In this document: in pieces, positions 53,896-64,000 of the stretch
Layout of the letters: the number at the start of each line of letters is the position of its first letter
Numbering within the stretch: position 1 is the first letter of the stretch
From: Triplophysa rosa
Taxonomy: Eukaryota > Chordata > Actinopteri > Cypriniformes > Nemacheilidae
Reading direction: 5' to 3'
Length of the DNA stretch: 64,000 nucleotides
Assembly (NCBI RefSeq): GCF_024868665.1
Contig: NC_079891.1
Location: 34,599,060 to 34,663,059 of the forward strand
Notes under the pieces: generated by a model
Database searches by the model: none
Told to the model about the DNA's origin: nothing
The model's input: only the letters and a program-made list of their open reading frames with translations
Translations under genes and position numbers: made by a program

Positions 53896-55302
53896 ATTAT
53901 TTGGGATGACAATCAGACCCAAATCCTGCCATGACAAAACAACAAGCATCGAGACAGACGGGAAATACCCAACGCACAAAATTATTCTACATTTTATTGA
54001 GTTTCTTGGTAGTCAATGCGAAGATTCTTATGAAAATAGCGAAGAAACACTTATAGATCACACTTACATCCAAGAATCATCACTTCTATTTCATATCACA
54101 TGATTCATTCACGCTTGGGGTTACATTCTCATTTTCTGTCATGGTCTGTGAACCCCCTGGCCACCCGATGTATAAACCCTTAAAACCCTTGCAATTCCTT
54201 TTATAATATGAAAGAGGATAAATCGGGATTGTATTAAATTGATTCAGGTTAACCATTCTAGATCCGAGCAAGAAAATCAAATTCTGTCAGTTTAGTTTTC
54301 ACTTTTCGTTTTTGCTTTCTAATGCCGTAGCTCAACTGTGCTCAAACAAACACAAGACTCTTCAGACATCCTATCAGAGGCCTTTACGTGTTTCCCAGGA
54401 TTCTCCTAAGGCACATCATTATCTCTCCTGAGACGTCTTCTTTTCTCTGTCCTCCAAACTCAAGTCAAAGAGGTTTTGTCATGGGCTGAAAAGCAAAGAC
54501 AGGGAGAACTTCAGAACACAAAGGTTTGTGGTGAAACAGAGATGCTCTTTACGCTGTGGTTAGTCTGAGGTCTCAGTGGATGAGACGGGATATGTGACGG
54601 ACAGCGAACACGTCCATTGACTCTTGTGTGTTTGATCACTTGAGCACTTCTACGTCAAACTCCAGGTCTGCAGGTAAAGTTCATCTCTCCTGTGATCTGT
54701 CATCCCCTCAAACAAAGATAAACCATTCTTAAGAAAACCTCTTTAGAAAAACTAAATACCCCATTTATGTCTATAAAAACAGGAGTGTTTGGAGGTGGGA
54801 AAAAGGTGCTGTCTCTGGAAATGTGAAACTCAACAAATATTTGGGGAATTATTCATGGCGGTGTGGGATCATCCTCATCGGGGTTCAATATCGTTTGTGT
54901 TCTACAGAAGAAGAAAAGTCAAAAAGGTTTGAATCGACATGAAAATGCTTAAATAACTTTATTTGTATACATCATGAAGATCATTTTAAAGAGCAGATGT
55001 CCGGTGTCTGAACCGGCATGTTGAAGTGATGCTGTACACTCACAGTGTATAAAGAGATTTTAAAATAATCATGTTTTTAATCATGTCAAATCAAGTTTTG
55101 TGTCACCGGGGTTTTGTGTTTGTCATTTGATAGGTTGCATCGGAAAATGAGCAGGCAAGCTGGTCCAAGATCAGTGCGTATGGGAAACTTTCACCCAGAG
55201 TGGATTCAGGAGACACTGTGTGACGCATAGATAGTAGCTGAAGTGAAAACAGGCGGCATTCTGTATTACGCCGTGCACTCAATGCACAATGCAAGGTGAG
55301 GC
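53896..55302. other. Intergenic, nothing recognised
   Basis: No splice-bounded exon or nameable repeat. 54895-54950 has a faint TTAA-MITE scrap (TTTGTGTTCTACAGAAGAAG). Confidence 0.4.
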
Positions 55303-56400
55303 GAGACAGAGAGAGAGAGAGAGAAAGAGAGAGACTTTTGAACAAATTTCCTCAACCTGTATACCTCCTGTTCTGTTAAACCCCCCAACCCTGTTTCTTT
55401 AATTGCCACTTTTGCTGACTCTATAAACAATCCACGATCCGGAAAAAAATCGTCAACTTTAATTCCCTTTATTCCTTTTGTTGTTTGCAAAAAAGACTTA
55501 ATTCTCTCAATAGTATATGCACTCCTCCCCAGCCTTTTTAGGGAGACTGAATCAAGTGAACTCACAGATTCATTCTCACTCTCTGTTACTGAATCATCAG
55601 AATTACTACAATCAGAAAGAACTCCAAACATCTCATCATCTTGTTTGTCCTGAACCGGTTCTTTTTTGTTTTTTTTCCACCCTTCTTTGTTTTATTTTTC
55701 CTTTTCAAAGTTGGTGTTTTAAAAAGATTATCATCTTCTGTCATGTCAACATCCCTTGAAATGTCTACCTCTGCAGCCACACCATTTGTTTTCTCCACTA
55801 CTCTTCCTTCCTCATTATTCCCTTCTTGATTAGTTTGTTGTATATCATCCCTAATTACTCCATTCTCACTCACCACTTCATCTTCTAGTTGCTGGTTTTC
55901 ACAACCATCCTGTTTGCTTTGTCCATCTGCAACAACAACATTCTGTGGCACTGCAATTTCTACAATCCCAGGACACGCTCGGGCAAGATGTCCCTCCTGC
56001 CCTCATTTAAAACACTTTGTTGTTTCCGATGTAGCATATATGGTATAATCATAATTGTCAATTTTAAACTTCAAAGCAAGATTCAATTCTTCACCTTCAT
56101 TATTCAGTACCATATAAACATGTCTTCTAAAAGAAACAACATGTTTTAGTTGCGTCGATTTACATCCTAAAGCAATCTTCTTGATCTGAGAAACAACTTT
56201 TCCATGTCTAGCCAGTTCTTTCTCAATCACTTCATCTCTTATGAACGGTGGAACATTGGACACCATAATTCTTTTCAGAGGCTGCATCAGAGGCATTACC
56301 TTCGTATAAGAATCATTAATAACTCCACTTGCAACAATCTCATTAACTTTATTCACATCACAGAGAGACAATAGAGAAACTATTTTGTACATCATCTGAG
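55303..56400 (-). pseudogene. LINE ORF1 relic (zinc-knuckle type)
   Basis: Read on the minus strand, the segment encodes a nucleic-acid-binding ORF1 of a Tx1/L1-type LINE. The region with RIMVSNVPPFIRDEVIEKEL (about 56210-56270) is followed by a CFK...GHLARACP zinc knuckle at about 55975-56013, then acidic and lysine-rich linkers, then a helical C-terminal part near 55380-55600. It is broken: the second knuckle cysteine is a TGA stop at about 56007, and a frameshift lies near 55645. The C-terminal end runs into a (GA)n microsatellite at 55306-55335. Neither flank holds an ORF2. The family assignment is from memory of Tx1-like ORF1 proteins. Confidence 0.6.
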
Positions 56401-58640
56401 CCAATGGAAGCAGCATTTGTTTATGTAATTTGGTGGTGTTGCTATTTTGTTGCCAGGGAATTGTGATGTGGTTGCTAGGGAAATGCTTACCGAGCCAAGT
56501 CAAAAGAGCACACAAGTGGACGGATGGACAGACAGACACATGCAATGAAATAAAGACAATGTGTATGAACAATAATAATAGTAATGCATGACACCACAAA
56601 TAAACATGACAGAGAGAAACAGCACGTCTCCAAAATAATGCACACTCATTTATAAACACTTGTCACCCATCCCACCTACCCCCACACACACACGGACTTA
56701 GCAAAGGTGACCTGAAACACATGGCGTTCTGGTCTTATCAACTAGACGTCTGTGCCAAGACAAACTTATAAATAAACCACACCAACAAACATGACATTAT
56801 CTCATAACAATGTAACGCTGACACTGATCTGAGATCAGTCCTGTCATATACCTGAAGCAGTTGTGAAGTGCAGAGGCTCCAAGGAGGATGCAACACTTCT
56901 AGTCAACAGGAAGCTGCTGCTTTGTGCCTGCAGTCCAAAATAAAACCCTCATCCAGATCCACGAGCTGCGCGAGGAGAAGTGATAATACATGAAGTACTA
57001 TTATGGGCCGCAGTGTTTTATACCCCGAGGGCACAATGATTTGAGAATAAATATCCTGAGAAACAAAATTAATCCACTTATTATGTAGCTTGTACATCAA
57101 AACTGGAGTTGATTGGAGTGGATCTCACAGAGGTAATTTAAAATGCTTTAGAAATGATGTAGACAGAAACAAATAAAGAGATATTAAAGCAACACTAGAG
57201 AGTTTTTCGACCTTAAAATAATCTCTCTAAAATCATTTTATTGGTAGGACAACACTTAACTGGATGAATTTTAATGCCGCTGCTACCTAAGAAGCCCTCT
57301 ATTGGCTGAAATCACACTTGTAACCTTGGTGTTGCGGGTAGGTACACAAGCCCCGCCCCGTCACATTTTACTCGTAGCCTGGGTGATCTAGTTCAACGCA
57401 AGTCTCCGAACCATCACCATGGCAGAGCCAGCAAAAAAAAAAAAAAAGAGGAAAAGAGAGAGAGTGATCGGACACGAGCCCGAACACGAATCAATATCTG
57501 ACGGAATCACACTCGGTGGCGCGAGCTGCAAGTGGCAACGGGTTGCAAAACGGATGAAGACCTAATGTTAGCATTCCTGCTACTGGATTTGAAAGTCTTA
57601 TATGTACATTTTTTCTAACTGTCCTGTACTTTTGAGCTTATTAGTTATCAGGCTGTGCTCAGGTTGTTTATTGGCGCACTAACGTTACTGGTTCACAATT
57701 TATAACCTTATAAAGGTAGACTAGAAATAATGTAATGTTGCCGGGTCTCAATAGCTTACGTAGCATATGATCGTGCCTTGTCACAAATTTAGTGTTATGC
57801 TTGTAAACGATGACTACCAATCCACAATAAATGTTTTATGGTCAAAAGTTGCTGATTCGGTTCATGGACGTAGACTAAATGTGATCTAACAGGGATTTCT
57901 GCTTAGTCAACAAATTCACGTGTATTGCGTTGCCCACGGGGAAGCTTATACAGTCAGTGACAGTATTTATGACATTGATAACAGGGAATTGCGCTCATGA
58001 ACCACATACGGGAACCATAAGCAATAGTTATCTAAGGTTGCTTTAAATAAATAAAAATATCCACGGAACAATATGCAGAACTTCTTCAAACTAAACACAG
58101 CTATCACATATGTCTTTTATATACTCGTCTATACATTTCTACTTGTTTAAGTATAAACCTCAACAATTCTGCTTTTTAATTTAGAAAAACTATCAAGGCG
58201 GAGTTGTTTTCAGATTTTCTCAGGTCACTTTGTCTCTATATTGATCTCGGTCACCGTGATCTGAGAAACTATTTTGAGGAAAACAATCGACAGGACAACT
58301 GAGGAACCGGCCCAGATGGGTAAAAACCTTGATTTAGAAAACATGTCCTCCCTATAAAGAAGTCCAACAGTCACAGAGGAAAAAATAACATCACATTAAG
58401 AGCCGGCAGTGTGACTGTGAATATTACACTCTACACTTACAAACCACATTACTACTAACAGATCCACTGATTATTTATTGAGAATTAAGTAATACCTATT
58501 TCTTAAGAAATGACTAACTTTACTACTATTCAGCCAAGATAAAATAGTCATGAATAGCTCACCTCATTTCTTTCTGTGATGAATCACAACAGGAGATTTA
58601 CTGTAGATGTGTCCACACCCCTCTGTTCCTTACAACAAAA
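56401..58640. other. Intergenic, no gene; scattered repeat scraps
   Basis: GTTGCTAGGGAAATG / TGTTGCCAGGGAATTG words at 56445-56490 and CAACACTAGAGAGTTTTTCG at about 57190 resemble transposon ends. An A-run lies at about 57433-57447. The frame near 57419-57570 opens with a lysine-rich stretch but ends early and has no homologue I recognise. Confidence 0.4.
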
Positions 58641-58649
58641 GGTGGATCT

Positions 58650-59375
58650 CTGTAATGTCTCAATTATTTCTCCTAAACATCAACAAAATTAACTAGAGCG
58701 CGAAAGGAAATTTTGCTGAAACAAAAAAAACCTGACAATCTGTGTCTCTCCTGAGAAGAAGAGTCAGAAATCTGACAAATGTGTCTGTCATTAGAGTTTA
58801 AGAAGTGATCAACAATGTGTCAAACTGAGCTCAGATTTGTCAAGTCTGCAATCAAAAGTCAATATTATTTAAGATCTCGATATGAACTCAAACATATCTC
58901 ATCAAATTTATCCAAATCCACATTGTAAAAAAAGTCAGTAAAAAAAATGGAAATTTTCTGTCAGCTGCAGTTACAGAAATATACTGTAAAATAATAGTTT
59001 TTCCTGTAAAATTACAGGATATAAATAATAAATAGTTTTCCCCATTTTTCTTCTAAATTTGCTGTTTTTTTGTGCAAATAAATTAGCAAACATTTTCTGC
59101 CAGCTGGGTGCAGTTCTGGGGCGCCAGAAACAAACTGTAAAATAATGTTTATTCCCTGTAAAATTACCTGGTTTCCCCATTTTACATTTTTTGACTGTAT
59201 TTCAAAAATATTTTTTTTTACAGTGCAGATTATTTTACATCTACAATCTACATTCATTTTACACCTCTGTACTCTTCATGTGTTTCGACAATTACACTCT
59301 TATTTGTTTCTTTTTAATTTCTCTAAGCAATTTGAGAAAAAACAGCAGAGACTTGTAACTGAAATGAAACACAAT
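58650..59375 (-). repeat. Dispersed repeat, copy C, split by a CACTA-like MITE
   Basis: Inverted relative to copies A and B: 58757-58920 plus 59226-59310 together match 22466-22665. The insertion 58921-59225 separates CAAATCCA from CAGATTATTTTAC. Copy B has the uninterrupted CAAATCCAGATTATTT on the opposite strand. Confidence 0.7.
58921..59225. mobile_element. CACTA-like MITE
   Basis: 305 bases starting CATTGTAAAAAAAGTC and ending TTTTTTTTTACAGTG, an inverted terminus of the CACTGTAAAAA kind. Comparison with copy B shows a 2-base CA overlap at the junction, consistent with a short target duplication. Internal GTAAAATTACAGG / CCTGTAAAATTACC words repeat. Non-coding. Confidence 0.6.
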
Positions 59376-59873
59376 GGATCTGCTGAGCTATGAAAGAGCA
59401 ACATCTGAGCAACATCATTCTCCTCTGGTGACTCTCGAACTCTATTAAGCTTCCATCTATCTTCCGGATCAACCCAAGTGTTTCGGCAACCCTTTAAAGT
59501 TTTCGGGAACAGGTTTAAGTGCTCAGACTAATTTTACACCCGTTCTTTTGTCTTATACACCTGCCTCTCGACATTCTTCGTCCGACCGCTCCGTTTCCAT
59601 CTGTGCTGGAAGGATTTATGATCCGGATGAAAGCAGTAGGAAGACGCAACGGTGACGCCAATCCATCATATAGTCTGTGAGCCTCTTACAGTACACACGC
59701 TGGTATAGAAATATCAGTTAGGAGAGACTAAACTTTTTCGAATAAAGAAATCATAAACTGATTTCATGTCATGGAGAATACAGAATACAGCTACACACGT
59801 TCACGATCCCGGAGGAAAATGTTATTGCTCAAGCGTTGCTCTTTCAGGAGGTTAGTTCTCAGTCTTCGCCCTA
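59376..59873. other. Intergenic, nothing recognised
   Basis: No gene or repeat family identified. Confidence 0.4.
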
Positions 59874-60077
59874 TGGCTAAAATACACTACAAGACTTTTG
59901 TTCAAAATTTACCCACATTTTCAGTCTGGACTTGTTGCAGAAAGTCTGTGCCAGTCTGCAGATTTGATAAGTTAGTGTGTTTCTATCTGAAACTTTCAAA
60001 AAGTCTGCAATTGTATGATTAGTTTTAAAAAAATCTGGTCAGATTTAAAAAAATTCTTGTGGTGTATTCCAGCCATT
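59874..60077. mobile_element. MITE with ACACTACAAGACTT ends, copy 2
   Basis: Begins GGCTAAAATACACTACAAGA and ends TTCTTGTGGTGTATTCCAGCC. The interior matches 33701-33875 (AGTTAGTGTGTTTCTATCTG) with about 25 extra bases near 59910-59940. Confidence 0.75.
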
Positions 60078-60339
60078 AGATGTTTACACCTCTGGTACAA
60101 ACACTCCGAAACACCCTGAAGGCTCCCCGGGAGCGTGTTTTCATCACAGGACGGCTGTTTGGATTCTTCAACACAAATGAATTTTTGGTGGGAACATAAA
60201 CACAGTTGCGCTGTTTAGTTGTGAGCGCCAGAGAAACATTCATAAAGAAAACGTCTTCTTATTTAGCAGAAATGTTTATTTTTGAGAAGGAAGCGTGAGC
60301 TGTCAGCTTCCTCAAATGACCCTTGAGAAGATCAACTAC

Positions 60340-63090
60340 ATTTACATTTTACATTTATTCATTTAGCAGACACTTTTATCCAAAACGACTTACAAGTTGG
60401 GTAAACAATGGAAGCAATTGGGTCAACATTAGGACAACAAAAAGCATAAGTGCAATAAAACATGTCTCAAACAAAGCCTACGACAGTGTACAGAGCTAAG
60501 TTTATATATATACCTACCTGTATATATACTGTATATATAGATAGAGTAGAAAAGATATAGAAGTCAGAAATGATCGGTCAGGTGTTGACGGAAGAGATGT
60601 GTTTTCAGACGATTCTTAAAGATGGCCACAGAATCTGCTGATCTTGTAGCAGCAGGCTGGATCATTCCACAAATGTGGAACCGATCCAGAGAAGGTACGT
60701 GAGTGTGATTTTTTACCTTTTTGGGATGGCACCACAAGACGTTGTTCGTTTGCAGAGTGTAGGGATCTGGTGGGTAAATAAGTCTGCATAAGTGAATGAA
60801 GTTTGGGGGGTGCCAAACCAGTTGTGGTCTTGTAGGCCAGGAGCAGAGTCTTGAATTTGATGCGAGCGACTATAGGGAGCCAATGTAACTTAATGAAGAG
60901 AGGGGTGACGTGTGCTCTCTTCGGTTCATTTGAAGACCACTCTTGCTGCTGCATTCTGGATCATCTGCAGAGGTTTTGTTGTGCAAGCAGGAAGTCCAGC
61001 TAGTAGCGCATTGCAATAGTCCAGTCTGGACAGAACAAGAGCCTGGACTAGGACCTGCGTAGCATGCTCGGATAGGAAAGGTCTAATTTTCCTGATGTTG
61101 TAGAGGATGAATCTACAGGACCGAGTGGTGCTGGCAACCTGATCTGTGAAGTTTAGCTGATCATCGATCACCACTCCCAGGTTTCTGGCCGTTATGGAAG
61201 ATGTGATGGTTGATGAGCCCAGTTGAATGGAGAAGTTGTGATGGATCCTAGGGTGGGACGGGATTACAAGCAGTTCTGTTTTTGCAAGGTTCAGCTGCAA
61301 GTGATGGTCCTTCATCCAGTCGCTCAGGCATGCTGAAATGCGTGCAGAAACAGTCGAATCATCAGGCTGAAATGACAGGTGGAGTTGTGTATCATCCACA
61401 TAGCATAGGAAAAGCCATGTTTCCGAATGACAGAGCCAAGGGATGTCATGTATACAGAAAAGAGCAACGGCCCAAGCACTGAGCCTGAGGCACGCCTGTA
61501 TCGAGATGTTGGGACTCAGAGACCTCACCTCTCCAGGATACTCTAAATGACCTACCTGAGAGGTAAGACCTGAACCATTGTAGCACCATTCCGGAGACAC
61601 CCATAGCCTTGAGGGTCGACAGGAGGATGTGGTGGTTAACTGTGTCAAAGGCGGCAGATATATCCAGTAGGATGAGTACAGATGAGTTTGAGGCAGCTCT
61701 TGCCAGTCTCAGGGCTTTAATGTCAGAGAGCAGCGCACTCTCAGTGGAATGACCGCTCTTGAAACCTGACTGGTTGCTGTCCAGGAGGTTGTTCTGTGTG
61801 AGAAAGGAGGAGAGCTGGTTACATACAACACGCTCAAGAGTTTTGGCAATGAAGGGGAGGAGAGATACCGGTCTGTAGTTATCAAACAGTGCAGGATTAA
61901 GAGTGGGTTTCTTCAGTAGCGGGGTAATACGGGCTTCTTTGAAGACTGCGGGAACTGTGCCAGTGGTGAGAGACGAGTTGATAATGTGGGTCAGAGTGGG
62001 AACACCCGATGGAGAGATGGCCTGGAGTAGATGAGTGGGGATGGGATCTAGCGGACAGGTTGTTAGGTGGTTCGAAGACATGACCTTGGAAACATCATCT
62101 TCAGATAGGAGGGAGAAAGAGGGGAGCGAGCATGTGTCGGGCGTTTGGGCGTGATCAAGAGGCGGCAGCACAGAGAACTGACTGCTGATGGTGGTAGTTT
62201 TCTTTATGATGAAAGATGCAAAATCATCAGCTGTTAAGTCCGATGCAGGTGAGGGGGAAGGCGGGCAAAGAAGAGCAGAGAAGGTCTTAAAGAGAGTACG
62301 AGAGTCAGGCGAGTTGTTGATTTTAGCATGGTAGTACTGAGTTTTCGCAAAGGAGACATCAGCAGAGAAAGAAGAGAGGAGAGACTGATAGAGACCGAGG
62401 TCAGTGTGTTCTTTAGATTTGTGCCACTTTCTCTCAGCAGACCCGAGCGTGGCGCGATGCTCGCGGAGAACATCAGATAACCAGGGGGCAGAAGGGGATG
62501 CACGAGATGGCCTAGATGTTAGAGTGCATAATCTGTCTAAGAAGGAAGTAAGTGTGGAGCAAAGGGTGTCGGTGTTAGTATCCAAGAAAGAGAGGTGTTC
62601 AGAGGGAGGGAGTGTGGCAGAGACCGCAGAGGATAAGCGGGAGGGAGAGAGTGTACGTAGGTTGCATTGGAATGTGACCAGTGGGGAGACATGTGTAGTG
62701 TCTGGGGAAGTTAGGTCGAGATCAAGAGTGATGAGGAAATGATCTGACGTGTGCAGCGGGGTGACCTGGGAGTGATGAGTGGAGCAGTAGCGTGTGTAGG
62801 TAAGATCTAGTTGATTACCAGACTTATGAGTTGCTGAAGTGGAAACTCGCTTGAGGGCAAACGATGCAGTCAGGTTGTTGAAGTCGGCAGCCTGCGGTTT
62901 TTCAAGGTGGATATTGAAGTCTCCAAGTACCACCAGAGGGGTACCATCCTCGGGGAAGGATGACAGAAGCATATCCAACTCCTCCAAGAAATGTCCAAGC
63001 TGACCTGGGGGACGATAGATTACTACAACATGAGTTTTAACAGGGTGGATTACAGTAACAGCATATGACTCAAACGATATGTTAAACGTA
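60340..63090 (-). pseudogene. L2/CR1-type LINE relic (endonuclease-reverse transcriptase)
   Basis: A 5'-truncated LINE on the minus strand. From 63090 downward: the last third of an apurinic endonuclease (VVLGDFNIHL, then SDHFLITLD), a linker, then reverse transcriptase with NYRPVSLLPF, QSGFKSGHSTE and LLDISAAFDTVNH (about 61640-61890). The second catalytic motif is YVDD (61413-61402). A C-terminal LHWLPI-type region follows near 60870. It is inactive: at least two frameshifts occur near 61400-61480 and another near 60940. The 3' tail (60340-60405) is TTTGGATAAAAGTGTCTGCT plus AAATGAATAAATGTAAA-type repeats, shared with the SINE at 49725-49888. A TA-rich microsatellite (about 60505-60545) lies in its 3'UTR. 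Confidence 0.8.
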
Positions 63091-64000
63091 TTATTAGTGT
63101 TTTGAGAGGCACAAAACTGTAGAAGAATGGCTGATGTTTACTGCAAATCTCGATCACTGAGCAGCATTTATGATACTATAAATAAAATAGTTTTCTAAAT
63201 CACACAGCTCATTGAGAAGAGATGTGCTGTAACTAAACAACATGCACAACGTTCACCGGCTGGACGGACAACAACATGAGTAACACTTTACAATTTGATA
63301 ACATTAGTAAACGACTTTCACATAAAATAACTTGTACAGCAATGCGGGTGTAATTGTCACAAAAGAAACATCATGGCAGTAAAGATTTGAACTATAAATC
63401 AAAAAACAATTTTATTCTACACCTTAGACAAAACATAATTTTGACATATGAATTAATTATGTATGTTTTTATTGCTTTTTCTGCTGAAATTCTCATAACC
63501 ATAACGCGTCCTGATTTGTCTGAGTACATGTTGTAATTTAAACAGAGTCAAATTTAAATATTGTGACAAGACAACTGGATGTTCTACTAGATGTTCTCAA
63601 ATAAATTTATCAACAAAATATTCATGTATAATAAAAATGAAGAAATAGTGGAAGAAATAAGTGTCCAGGACTGATATTTTCATCCTCCGTAATGTTTTTT
63701 AAAGACCGTTTAAACCCACGCACAGACATTTACATTAAGTTTGATTTCATGTGTGAAGAAGTACATCTACTTGTTCTAGTTAAAAACGTAGTAATCTCTT
63801 GTCACGCTGTGTACACGAATTTTTCCCTTCTCATTACTGATACAGATTGTTTTCCACATTTAAAGAAATTTTACATGTAAATATTCTATTAAAATATAAT
63901 TAATTAATGTCTTATTATGTGTGATTATTAAAAACTTGCTCAGGCTTCGCTTTTTTTTTTAGCTAAACATAGCATAGCATAGCATGACAAAAATTGACAT
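63091..64000. other. Intergenic, nothing recognised
   Basis: AT-rich with no gene. A short ATAGC tandem run is at about 63969-63983. Confidence 0.5.

Noticed and set aside
62234..62742. Extra frames inside the LINE body on both strands
   Set aside because: They are shadows of the LINE reverse-transcriptase coding region.

Overview
The window is vertebrate nuclear DNA. Multi-exon genes with GT-AG introns, dense transposon debris and the repeat families present point to a teleost fish, most likely a cypriniform. The repeats include TTAA-ended palindromic MITEs, elements whose ends read 'TGTGACCCTGG', an L2-type LINE and a tRNA-headed SINE that borrows its tail. All five protein-coding genes found read on the + strand. 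Gene names rest on reading translated exons against remembered families; no search was run.

Layout: (1) 1678-10964, a 5'-incomplete susd1 gene encoding a cell-surface protein with three EGF modules, eight sushi modules, one fibronectin-like region and a C-terminal membrane anchor. (2) 12444-24616, shoc1, the ZIP2-type meiotic crossover protein related to XPF, read as 28 coding exons with consistent phases. (3) 24617-35490, a gene-poor interval with the single-exon bHLH gene tal2 (30265-30594). It contains a duplicated AT-rich block just upstream of tal2 and several stretches that look like conserved regulatory DNA. (4) 35491-38756, a six-exon UDP-glucuronosyltransferase of the UGT2 kind. (5) 40082-47698, a CA4-type GPI-anchored carbonic anhydrase. 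(6) 49500-64000, essentially a transposon landscape: a SINE inside a hAT-like element, a solo LTR interrupted by a hAT-like element that itself carries a MITE, a LINE ORF1 relic and an L2-type LINE relic.

The genes do not form one pathway. In human, SUSD1, SHOC1 and TAL2 all lie on 9q31-q32, so the first half looks like an old syntenic block. The UGT and CA4 homologues lie on other human chromosomes.

The most notable non-textbook structure is the last intron of shoc1. It starts with a (CA)n tract at its 5' splice site and ends with a (TG)n tract at its 3' splice site, so the pre-mRNA can fold the two splice sites together. Other strong observations are the eight-sushi susd1, readable nested insertions with intact target-site duplications, a perfect 28-bp hairpin at 34044-34122, and a GC-AG intron in the UGT gene.
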